Assembly: GCA_963926355.1 (NCBI GenBank)
Contig: CAWUWW010000004.1
Span: 1 to 64,000 of the forward strand
From: SCGC-AAA076-P13 sp963926355
GTDB lineage: Bacteria > Pseudomonadota > Gammaproteobacteria > Magnimaribacterales > D2472
Length of the DNA: 64,000 nt
Direction: 5' to 3'
The notes under the pieces are model-generated. The model did not search any database and was not told where the DNA came from. It saw only the letters and a program-made list of their open reading frames with translations. Positions within the stretch are counted from its first letter, which is position 1. The number at the start of each line of letters is the position of its first letter. Below, one piece after another: positions 26,233 to 34,264 of the stretch. The position numbers were made by a program, and so were the translations under genes.

Positions 26233-27982
26233 ATATCTCTCCAGATGCAAAGGCGTCGGGCCTTCTATAGTCACCATAGCCATAGAAAATATTATCTTTA
26301 AACATTATTGTTTGAAGGCAGGTTGCCGGCGTAATAATTTTTATATCATACCTTGCATCAAGAAGCTTTTCTTTGATTGCTGAATCTATAGATGACTCAA
26401 TTTGCAATAAATCAGGCTGCCATTGGTGATGTATTCTTTTTGCAACTGTTGCTTGCTCTAAATCCATGTCGAAATCAATTATATTGAGTATTGATTGAAG
26501 AACTGCTGAAATTATTCTTGCTCCACCAGGACTGCCTGTTGTAAAAAATAGCTCGTCATTTTTCATAACTATAGTTGGCGTCATTGAACTCAGAGGTCTT
26601 TTTCCAGGTAAAATTTCATTTGCCTCAGAGCCAAGAAGACCAAACTGATTAGGTATTCCAGGAGCTGCTGCAAAATCATCCATTTCATTATTCATTAAAA
26701 TACCCGTTCCCTCTATAACAACCCCTGAGCCAAACGAGGAGTTTAGAGTGTATGTGGAAGAAACAACATTACCCTCACTATCTACTACCGAATAATGAGT
26801 TGTTTCAAAACTTTCATTATCTAAATTAGCCCCGGGCAAAATCTCTGAAGAGGGTGTTGAGATACCAATTGATATATTGGAGTTTATTTTTTTTGCATAG
26901 GCTTTACTTGTTATCGATAAAACAGGCACTTTAAAAAAATCTGGATCACCTAGATATTTTGATCTATCTGCATATGCATACTTCATAACCTCGGTTAATA
27001 AACTAATATATTCAAAGGAATTATGAGTAAGTTTTTTTAAATCATACTGCTCTAAAATATTTAACATCTGAATTATATGAACACCTCCAGATGAAGGAGG
27101 ACCCATAGTGATGATCTCATTCCCTCTATAAGTTGATATAAGAGGCTGTCTCCAAACAGGATTATAATTTTCTAAATCCTCATTCGTAATCAGCCCTCCA
27201 TTCAATGCCATGGAATCATTAATTTTATTGGCTACAAATCCTTTGTAAAATCCATCTCTTCCATTTAGAGCAATTAACTGGAGTGTTTTACTTAAATCTT
27301 TTTGAATTAAAATCTCTCCCTCAAAATTAGGGTGCTGATTTTGAAAAATAGATTTTGTTGAAGGGAATACAGAAAGTTTCTTATTATATTTTATGAGTAT
27401 ATCAGACATATATGGCGTTATTCTGAATCCATTCTCAGCTAAATCTATTGCATGTTCTAATAAATCGCTCCAAGGCAATGAACCAAATTTTTGATGAACT
27501 TCCCATAATCCAGCAACTGTCCCAGGAACCCCGCTAGCAAGATGACCAAAGGTTGAAAGGCTTTGAGTGTTGAATGAACCATCTTTTTTAAGGTACATAT
27601 CATTTGTCGAGTTGATTGGTGCTTTTTCACGATAATCTATTGAATAAGCCTTGTTAGTATCAGAGTCATGAATAACCATAAACCCACCACCACCTATATT
27701 TCCTGCTCTTGGAAGAACAACTGCCAATGAAAAACCTATTGCAACGGCAGCATCATATGCATTTCCACCTTTGCTCAGAATATCTTCGCCAACTTTTGTT
27801 GCTATAAAATGCTGGGTAGTTACCATTCCATTCTTTCCTTCAGCTATAACCTTTTGTGAAGAAATGTATTTTTTAGGGTCAACTGTTCCAATAGCTTGAA
27901 AGCTTTGAGCATTAATATCTTTAGCTAAAATACTTAAAAAAATTATTGCCGTTGTAAATAAGATTCTTTTATTTTTCATCAT
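26225..27982 (-). CDS. ggt: Gamma-glutamyltransferase
   Basis: A 585-aa periplasmic Ntn-hydrolase that hydrolyses or transfers gamma-glutamyl groups from glutathione and related peptides. The signal peptide ends near AKDINAQ. The large subunit carries GGNAYDAAVAIGFSLAVVLPRAGNIGG. The autocatalytic cleavage site is in ESFETTHYSVVDSEGN, with the second Thr of TTHYS as the new N-terminal nucleophile, and the small subunit has GSPGGARIISAV. Its start overlaps the upstream acyl-CoA synthetase by 4 bp (ATGA). Confidence 0.93.
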   Translation of the reverse strand: MMKNKRILFTTAIIFLSILAKDINAQSFQAIGTVDPKKYISSQKVIAEGKNGMVTTQHFIATKVGEDILSKGGNAYDAAVAIGFSLAVVLPRAGNIGGGGFMVIHDSDTNKAYSIDYREKAPINSTNDMYLKKDGSFNTQSLSTFGHLASGVPGTVAGLWEVHQKFGSLPWSDLLEHAIDLAENGFRITPYMSDILIKYNKKLSVFPSTKSIFQNQHPNFEGEILIQKDLSKTLQLIALNGRDGFYKGFVANKINDSMALNGGLITNEDLENYNPVWRQPLISTYRGNEIITMGPPSSGGVHIIQMLNILEQYDLKKLTHNSFEYISLLTEVMKYAYADRSKYLGDPDFFKVPVLSITSKAYAKKINSNISIGISTPSSEILPGANLDNESFETTHYSVVDSEGNVVSSTYTLNSSFGSGVVIEGTGILMNNEMDDFAAAPGIPNQFGLLGSEANEILPGKRPLSSMTPTIVMKNDELFFTTGSPGGARIISAVLQSILNIIDFDMDLEQATVAKRIHHQWQPDLLQIESSIDSAIKEKLLDARYDIKIITPATCLQTIMFKDNIFYGYGDYRRPDAFASGEIYD

Positions 27983-29619
27983 TTTTGATTAGCCACTCCA
28001 TTAGCCCATTTGTAATCAGCTTTTCCATTAGGTGCTCTGCGTATCTTTTCAACAAATATTATTACTTTTGGCAGTTTATATCCTGAGATATAACCTCTAG
28101 TGCTTTCAATTAAATCAGCTTGATTTATTATAGTATTGCTAAGTAAGGATACTACCGCTACTACCTTTTGACCAAATTTATCATCCTTTATTCCGACCAC
28201 CAAACAATCATAAACAGCTTCATTTAGTTTGATTGCTTCTTCAACCTCTTCTGCATAAATCTTTTCACCAGCCGAGTTAATGCAATTACTTCCTCTTCCC
28301 AGCAAGCTAATACTTCCATCACTTTCAACCATTGCATAGTCACCTGGAAAGCTGTATCTAATTCCGTTAAATTCTCTAAATGTTGCAGCTGATTTCTCTG
28401 GGTCTTTATAGTAACCAACTGGAACTAAACTGCTTGTACCTACCAACCCTCGCTGGCCTGAACCTGGCTCTACTAAATTTCCATCATCCCCAAGAACAAT
28501 AGAGTCACTATTTATTTTAAATTTAGCAGTTTTTACTGATTTTTCCCTCGAGGAAATTGAGGAGCCCATTCCTCCTTCACTTGAGCCCATGGAATCAAAA
28601 AGTATCATGTCATGATGGTTTAGTAATGAGGCTTTAATTTCAGCACTCCAAATAACACCACTAGAAATTAAAATTCTTAAACTTGAAATATTATAAGGAT
28701 TGTTTTTATTTTTTGCATCATCAAGCTCGGCTAGTAATGGCTTTGCAAATGCATCACCAACTATAACCATGCTTGTTGCTTTTGTAGATTCAACCTGACT
28801 TAGCAATAAGGCCGAGTCTAGTCCTACGTTAGGCACTGTAATAATACTGCCGCCTAGGGCGTGAGTCATGAAACCGCCAAGAAACATACCTGTACCATGC
28901 ATTAAAGGACATGCAATTAAGCATCTAGTTAAGGAGTTACTCTCACTCATTTTTAAAATTATTGGCTTAAGTAAATCAAGATTATCTCTGTTCCTTACAT
29001 CTGGAACTTCATAACCTTGGGCTTTCAATCCTCCATAAATTGATACCACAAAGCTCCCATGAGTATACATAACACCTTTAGGCATACCTGTTGTTCCGCC
29101 TGTATATACCATAAGAATACTATCCTCACTTCTTTCTATACGAGGCATGGCTGAGGAGTTGGATATAATTTTATTATAGCTATGAGCAAAGCTCACCAGG
29201 TCACTTTTTCCATCTTCAACTTGAATCCAAGTTTTTATTTTTGGGAGGTCCTTGGCAATTAACTTTATTTGATCTGCATAACAACCCTGAAAAAAAACTG
29301 CTTCTGAATCTGAGTTATCAAGGAGGTAGATTAATTCATTGGCCTCATATCTATAATTAACATTAACAGGAACCCCCATTATTTTAAAAGCACCAAATTG
29401 AGCTTCTAAATATTCATTACCGTTATGAAGATATAAACCAACCTTCGAGTTTTCTTTTATACCTTGATCGTGAAGGAAAGAGGCTATTCTTGCCGATGTA
29501 TCCTCATACTCTTTCCAAGTTTTTGTTTTATTTCCTGATATTACGGCAATACTATCCGGAATAATATCTGAAACATTTTCCCAAATATTAGCAAAATGAA
29601 GAACTTTTGTATTTAGCAT
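27979..29619 (-). CDS. Acyl-CoA synthetase (AMP-binding, ANL superfamily)
   Basis: A 546-aa ATP-dependent acyl-CoA ligase. The AMP-binding P-loop is MVYTGGTTGMPKGVMYTHGS; later core motifs are DSMGSSEGG, SFPGDYAMVESDG, LGRGSNCINSAGEKIYAEE and the catalytic Lys region RAPNGKADYKWA. The FadD3/FadD17-type layout suggests a fatty acid or ring-degradation acid as substrate, but the sequence does not fix it. It is the promoter-proximal gene of an acyl-CoA synthetase-ggt-small ORF-pilD run, divergent from a second synthetase. Confidence 0.88.
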   Translation of the reverse strand: MLNTKVLHFANIWENVSDIIPDSIAVISGNKTKTWKEYEDTSARIASFLHDQGIKENSKVGLYLHNGNEYLEAQFGAFKIMGVPVNVNYRYEANELIYLLDNSDSEAVFFQGCYADQIKLIAKDLPKIKTWIQVEDGKSDLVSFAHSYNKIISNSSAMPRIERSEDSILMVYTGGTTGMPKGVMYTHGSFVVSIYGGLKAQGYEVPDVRNRDNLDLLKPIILKMSESNSLTRCLIACPLMHGTGMFLGGFMTHALGGSIITVPNVGLDSALLLSQVESTKATSMVIVGDAFAKPLLAELDDAKNKNNPYNISSLRILISSGVIWSAEIKASLLNHHDMILFDSMGSSEGGMGSSISSREKSVKTAKFKINSDSIVLGDDGNLVEPGSGQRGLVGTSSLVPVGYYKDPEKSAATFREFNGIRYSFPGDYAMVESDGSISLLGRGSNCINSAGEKIYAEEVEEAIKLNEAVYDCLVVGIKDDKFGQKVVAVVSLLSNTIINQADLIESTRGYISGYKLPKVIIFVEKIRRAPNGKADYKWANGVANQK

Positions 29620-29656
29620 TGATTTTTAGTGTAATTTTTTTTTAAAATTGTTTGGC

Positions 29657-29662
29657 TATAAT
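29657..29662 (+). promoter_or_regulatory. Candidate -10 element of the 29709 synthetase gene
   Basis: A perfect TATAAT lies in the 89-bp divergent spacer, 46 bp before the start at 29709. No convincing -35 is visible at 16-18 bp upstream (the region is T-rich), so this is only a candidate. Confidence 0.35.
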
Positions 29663-29708
29663 AACGTGTCTAATAGTAAAATATCTATCATAAATTTAGA
29701 GACCCAAT

Positions 29709-31385
29709 ATGTCAGATCTTTTTAATAAAATCCTAGAAAAAATAACAGCACCAGGACAGACGTTTGAGACTAAAGAAATTGTTAATGAGCAAGGCATTGT
29801 CTATAGAGAATATGCCCATTTCCCTGATAGTCTAAGAGGTTTTCTAGATTTTGGACTACTTCATCAAGAAAAAGACTGGCTTATTTACGAAGATGAGAGG
29901 TACACATATAAAGAGGTTTTTGAAAAAAGCGCTCAAGTTGGAAATGCACTTACCTCTGCAGGTATATCTAAGGGTGACAGGGTTGCTATATGCATGCAAA
30001 ACAACCCAGAGTTTGTTTTTGCATATCTAGGTATCATAGGAATTGGGGCAGTTTGCGTTCCACTTAATTCGTGGTGGGTTCCGGCAGAAGTTATTTATGG
30101 GCTAGAACACTCAGATGCTAAGTTAATTTTTGCAGATAAAAAGAGGCTTCAAGGATTGGAATCAATTCCAAATGTTCAGAAGATCATAACTAGTTATACA
30201 CCAGATAATTTATTTACTTCTTTTACTGATTTTATAGATGGCCATGACAAGACATTTCTAGAAGTTGACATCCAAAGGAATGATAATGCAACAATTTATT
30301 ACACCTCAGGTTCTACGGGAAAGCCTAAGGGAGTTCTATCATCTCAAAAGGGTATTATTGCTACCATGTTTAGCTGGGCCTGTTATTCAACTGTAGTGGG
30401 TGAAATAGCAATTATTGAAGAATCTAATAGGGTTCCCTTAGGTCCAGATTTAGCAATTCTTCTTTGTGTTCCTTTATTTCATGTTACCGGAAGTCATGCA
30501 GCTCTATTGATGTCTATTCTTGTAGGAAGAAAGGTAGTTATGATGAAAAAATGGGATGCAGGTGAGGCGCTAAGATTAATCCAAGATGAAACAATTTCAG
30601 ATATAACGGGTGTTCCAACTCAAAGTTGGGAACTTCTAAATCATCCTGATAGATTAAATTATGATCTATCGAGCCTAAAAACGCTTGGAGCTGGAGGCGG
30701 TCCACGGCCAGCTGAACATGTAAAGCAGCTAGATGCAGAATTCGAAGGAGGGCCTTCAATTGGTTACGGACTTTCAGAAACTAATGCCTTAGGAACTTTA
30801 GGTCACGGTAGTGAGTATAAAAATCATCCCTCTTCAGCAGGAAGGGTTGTACCACCTCTAACTGATATCAGAGTCATAGATGAAAACTGGGATGACGTTA
30901 AGGATGGAGAACTTGGCGAGATAGCTATTAAATCTTCAGCTAATATGGTTTGTTATTGGAAAAACTCTAAAGCAACTGCTGAGTGTGTTAATGAAGACGG
31001 CTGGTTTAGAAGTGGAGATCTTGGGAAGTTCGACGGTCCTTTCTTATATATTGTTGATAGAGTTAAAGATATGGTAATTAGAGGTGGCGAAAATATTGCC
31101 TGCATAGAAGTCGAGGGTGCTATTTATGAGCATTCAGATATATTGGAAGCTTGTGTGTTTGGAATACCTGACGAAAGATTAGGAGAAATTTTATGCACTT
31201 CCATATACTTAAAACCAGGCATGAGGGTGAGCGCAGATGAGTTAAAATTATTTTTATCTGATAAGCTTGCAGCTTTTAAAATACCATTAGTCATAGAATT
31301 CTCTAAAGTAGAATTACCTAAGATAGCATCTGGAAAATTTGATAAACCTGCTTTAAGAAAATTATTTACAGAAAATAATCAGTAG
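29709..31385 (+). CDS. Acyl-CoA synthetase (AMP-binding, ANL superfamily)
   Basis: A 558-aa ligase, second of a divergent pair. Motifs: YYTSGSTGKPKGVLSSQKG (P-loop), GYGLSETNALG, WFRSGDLGKFDG, VDRVKDMVIRGGENIACIEVE (hinge) and LPKIASGKFDKPALR (catalytic Lys). This is the class I adenylating enzyme pattern of fatty acid/aromatic acid CoA ligases. It is not closely similar to the divergent gene, so substrates probably differ. It has a PilZ-free, single-domain architecture and no carrier domain, so it is not an NRPS module. Confidence 0.88.
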   Translation: MSDLFNKILEKITAPGQTFETKEIVNEQGIVYREYAHFPDSLRGFLDFGLLHQEKDWLIYEDERYTYKEVFEKSAQVGNALTSAGISKGDRVAICMQNNPEFVFAYLGIIGIGAVCVPLNSWWVPAEVIYGLEHSDAKLIFADKKRLQGLESIPNVQKIITSYTPDNLFTSFTDFIDGHDKTFLEVDIQRNDNATIYYTSGSTGKPKGVLSSQKGIIATMFSWACYSTVVGEIAIIEESNRVPLGPDLAILLCVPLFHVTGSHAALLMSILVGRKVVMMKKWDAGEALRLIQDETISDITGVPTQSWELLNHPDRLNYDLSSLKTLGAGGGPRPAEHVKQLDAEFEGGPSIGYGLSETNALGTLGHGSEYKNHPSSAGRVVPPLTDIRVIDENWDDVKDGELGEIAIKSSANMVCYWKNSKATAECVNEDGWFRSGDLGKFDGPFLYIVDRVKDMVIRGGENIACIEVEGAIYEHSDILEACVFGIPDERLGEILCTSIYLKPGMRVSADELKLFLSDKLAAFKIPLVIEFSKVELPKIASGKFDKPALRKLFTENNQ

Positions 31386-31453
31386 TTATAATTTTTTTGC
31401 TTTATAAATAATTAAAATAGCGTATAAATGTTTGATAAAACTAAAAAGTAAAT

Positions 31454-32149
31454 ATGAAAAACAAAATACTTGTAATAGAGGATGAGCCAGATATTCGGAC
31501 TACCCTTGAATACAATCTTAGAAAAGATGGTTTTGATGTTGTATGCGCTGGATCTCTAGGAGATGCTAGGGCTGCCATTGATGCATCATCTTTCTCTATG
31601 ATACTTCTTGATTTAATGCTCCCAGACGGATCTGGTCTAGATTTATGTCGAGAAATTAAAGGCAATAAAGATTTAAGCTCTACTCCTATAATCATCTTAA
31701 CAGCCAAGGATGACGAGGTTGATAAGGTTGTTGGTTTTGAGCTAGGAGCTGATGATTATGTAACTAAGCCTTTTAGCGTAAGAGAACTGATCTTGCGAAT
31801 TAAGGCAGTTTTAAAAAGAGGCGATTCGCCCAAGGCCCACCTTGTAGAGGTTGAGCGTCAATTTGGGGATCTTACTATTGATGTTGATTCGCATGAGGTG
31901 TTTGTAAATAGCGAACAAGTCACACTAACTGCTCTTGAGTTTAGACTATTAAGGCAGCTTGTTGATAGACGTGGAAGAGTTCAGTCCAGAGACCAACTTT
32001 TATCTGACGTATGGGGTTACAGCTCCGACGTAACTACAAGAACTGTAGATACACACATTAAAAGACTTAGAGAAAAACTAGGAACAATGGGTAAGTATGT
32101 TCAGACAATTAGAGGCGTTGGTTATAAATTTTCAAGAACACCTGAGTAA
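31454..32149 (+). CDS. phoB: Phosphate regulon response regulator
   Basis: A 231-aa OmpR/PhoB-class regulator. The receiver domain has the acidic pocket IEDEPD, phospho-acceptor Asp53 in MILLDLMLPDGSG and the conserved Lys in YVTKPFS. The C-terminal winged helix reads LTALEFRLLRQL, VWGYSSDVTTRTVDTHIKRL and TIRGVGYKF, as in PhoB. The name rests on this plus the adjacent PhoR-like kinase and several PhoB-type 7-4-7 boxes in the window. It starts after a 68-bp spacer without a recognisable Pho box, so strong autoregulation is not evident. It is followed 4 bp later by phoR. Confidence 0.85.
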   Translation: MKNKILVIEDEPDIRTTLEYNLRKDGFDVVCAGSLGDARAAIDASSFSMILLDLMLPDGSGLDLCREIKGNKDLSSTPIIILTAKDDEVDKVVGFELGADDYVTKPFSVRELILRIKAVLKRGDSPKAHLVEVERQFGDLTIDVDSHEVFVNSEQVTLTALEFRLLRQLVDRRGRVQSRDQLLSDVWGYSSDVTTRTVDTHIKRLREKLGTMGKYVQTIRGVGYKFSRTPE

Positions 32150-32153
32150 TTAA

Positions 32154-33911
32154 ATGGGAATAAGATCCCGAATATTCTTTATTGTTTTCTCTTTACTTAC
32201 CGTTAGCATATCTATTGCTTACGTTGTGGCTGAAAGAGATTTATCAACCGCTTTCAAATTTCAAATCGTTAATGAGCTCGAAAAACAAGCTAATTTATTA
32301 GTTTCTTCTGTAGATAACATAAACAAATTTAAAACAACAACAGAGGCTGATCATAGCGCTGATGATCTTGGTAAGGCTTCTAACTCTAGAGTTACTTTTA
32401 TAAAGAATAATGGAGAAGTGATCGGCGATTCTGAGTTAAATGTTGATCAAATTAAATTAGTTGATAATCATATTTCAAGAAAAGAGGTTAAAGAGGCCAT
32501 TGATAATGGAACAGGTTGGTCTTCTAGATATAGTGATACCCTAAATCAAGATCTTTTATATTTTGCTATTCGTGACAATCAAGAGATAGAGCCAAATATA
32601 ATAAGAATAGCAGTTCCCTTGACCTATCTTGATAATGCCACTGATTCACTGGGTCTTTCATTAATACTTCTATTTGTTGTGGTTTTTATAGTATCTATGA
32701 TTGCCAGTGCGGTTGCGGCAAATTTTTTATACTCAAATATAAAAGATTTAGCAGATGTTGCCACAACCATTGCTGAGGGAGAGAATAAAAAAGGAGACTT
32801 GAAGGCATTACCTACCCAAAGGGGCGATGAGTTTGGAACTGTGGCTAGATCAATTTCTCAAATATCAGAAGACCTAAAGAGTCAAATAAAAATGATTGCA
32901 AAGCAGAGAGATCAATTCGGACAGGTTTTAGATGACCTTGGTGAAGGCATACTTGTTACGAATAATGACGGTGAGGTGGTATTTTCAAATGAACAAACAT
33001 CTATTATTTTAAATATTAAAAAGCTAGCTAATAAAAATATTAAAAACTTAAAAATTCCAGCTCTTAATTACCTTTTTAAAAGAGTTGATAATAAAAAAAG
33101 AGCTGACATAGAGTTTGAAATTGCACTAGAGGATAAGACAACAAGGTGGGTTCTAGGATCAATGAATGCCTCAAAAACTACTGGGGACTATATCTTAGTT
33201 GTTCATGACATAACTCAGCTAAGACAACTAAACTCAATGAGAAGGGACTTCATATCAAATCTATCACATGAATTAAGAACACCTGTAAGTGTTATTAGGG
33301 CAAATTCAGAAACTTTGCTTGACGGTGCTCTTGATAATAAGAAGGATGCAAAGACCTTTGCAAAAGCAATTCTTCATAACTCAGAAAGGCTTTCGGTAAT
33401 GGTTGCTGATTTAATTGATCTTTCTAGAATTGAATACGGGGATCTTAAATTAAATATTAAAAAAATTGATCTTATTATCTTTATGAATGATTTTATAATT
33501 TCAATGAAAAGCCTTACAAAGAAAAAGGAAATTGATATTATTTTTAAACCAAGTGATTATAATTTTGTAAAAGCAGATCCTCAGGCATTGGAACGAATCA
33601 TGAATAACCTAGTCGACAATGCTTTTAAATATTCTGAGAAGGGCTCAACCATAGAAATATCAACAATTAGAGATCATCAGCATGTAAGGGTTTCGGTTTC
33701 CGATACCGGCGTGGGCGTTGCAGATGAAGATCAGGAGCATATCTTCGATAGATTCTACAGAACAGCATCAGCTAGAGCCTCGGATAATAAAGGGAGCGGT
33801 CTTGGTCTTGCTATTGTTAAAAATCTTACCAATAGCCTAAATGGTGAGGTTGGTGTTGAATCTAAAGATTGTTCTGGCTCTATTTTTTGGTTCACTCTTC
33901 CTATTAATTAG
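32154..33911 (+). CDS. phoR: Phosphate regulon sensor histidine kinase
   Basis: A 585-aa membrane kinase. N-terminal helix about 5-25, an extracytoplasmic domain of about 130-140 residues, a second helix about 165-190, a HAMP-like region (NIKDLADVATTIAEG), a PAS domain (DDLGEGILVTNNDGEVVFSN), then HisKA with His372 in SNLSHELRTPVS and an HATPase domain (NNLVDNAFKYSEKG, VSDTGVGV, GSGLGLAIVKN). E. coli PhoR has only a very short periplasmic part; the large sensor loop is more like PhoR of Bacillus. The call as PhoR depends on phoB next to it and nearby Pho boxes. The cognate pst-phoU genes are not in the window. Confidence 0.82.
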   Translation: MGIRSRIFFIVFSLLTVSISIAYVVAERDLSTAFKFQIVNELEKQANLLVSSVDNINKFKTTTEADHSADDLGKASNSRVTFIKNNGEVIGDSELNVDQIKLVDNHISRKEVKEAIDNGTGWSSRYSDTLNQDLLYFAIRDNQEIEPNIIRIAVPLTYLDNATDSLGLSLILLFVVVFIVSMIASAVAANFLYSNIKDLADVATTIAEGENKKGDLKALPTQRGDEFGTVARSISQISEDLKSQIKMIAKQRDQFGQVLDDLGEGILVTNNDGEVVFSNEQTSIILNIKKLANKNIKNLKIPALNYLFKRVDNKKRADIEFEIALEDKTTRWVLGSMNASKTTGDYILVVHDITQLRQLNSMRRDFISNLSHELRTPVSVIRANSETLLDGALDNKKDAKTFAKAILHNSERLSVMVADLIDLSRIEYGDLKLNIKKIDLIIFMNDFIISMKSLTKKKEIDIIFKPSDYNFVKADPQALERIMNNLVDNAFKYSEKGSTIEISTIRDHQHVRVSVSDTGVGVADEDQEHIFDRFYRTASARASDNKGSGLGLAIVKNLTNSLNGEVGVESKDCSGSIFWFTLPIN

Positions 33912-33948
33912 TTATTTTTTCTTTACATAGCTAACTATATCCATTATT

Positions 33949-33988
33949 ATGTCACAAAGATGTCACATTTATGTTTCATAGATGTAAT
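33949..33988 (+). promoter_or_regulatory. Four tandem PhoB half-sites
   Basis: Half-sites ATGTCAC (33949), ATGTCAC (33960), ATGTTTC (33971) and ATGTAAT (33982) recur with an exact 11-bp period, which is the PhoB box geometry. The first pair is a near-ideal box (ATGTCAC-AAAG-ATGTCAC). A weak -10 (TAAATT, 33988-33993) could follow the middle pair. The array lies 38 bp after the phoR stop and just ahead of a small ORF with a good ribosome binding site. Confidence 0.7.
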
Positions 33989-34004
33989 AAATTAAGGAAT
34001 CAAT

Positions 34005-34091
34005 ATGATAAAAATATTTTTCAAAAAACTTCATGTAATTATGAAGTCCGGCAGACTGAATAAGGTTATAAAGATATCTGGTCTTAATTAA
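34005..34091 (+). CDS. Small basic ORF (28 aa) downstream of the Pho-box array
   Basis: A 28-codon frame with ATG at 34005 and an AAGGA ribosome binding site 6 bp upstream, ending TAA at 34089. The product starts MIKIFFKKLHVIMKSG and is strongly basic (Lys/Arg-rich) without a long hydrophobic core. Position straight after four PhoB half-sites makes it a candidate phosphate-starvation peptide or leader for the downstream lipoprotein gene. A frame this short can occur by chance; no homologue is recognised. The remaining spacer to 34265 holds another Pho box. Confidence 0.35.
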   Translation: MIKIFFKKLHVIMKSGRLNKVIKISGLN

Positions 34092-34130
34092 TATATACCT
34101 AATATATTTGACATATATACAATTATTCAA

Positions 34131-34148
34131 TTGTCATAAAACCGTAAC
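34131..34148 (+). promoter_or_regulatory. PhoB box upstream of the duplicated lipoprotein
   Basis: TTGTCAT-AAAA-CCGTAAC: two 7-bp direct repeats with a 4-bp A spacer, very close to the PhoB consensus. A weak -10 (TACTTT, 34157) follows at 8 bp. The box is 116 bp before the start codon at 34265; a GGAGGGAG ribosome binding site precedes that ATG. Confidence 0.7.
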
Positions 34149-34264
34149 AATATAGCTACTTTTATTCACAATATTGTGTTTATTAGTAACCTTACATACT
34201 TAATAAATTAACATCCTAACTATCTAATAGCTTTCATAAACATTTCCTTGGAGGGAGATTTATT

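Noticed and set aside
27979..31385. The two AMP-binding genes as parts of a nonribosomal peptide cluster
   Set aside because: Both are free-standing ligases without carrier or condensation domains, and no partner modules are nearby.
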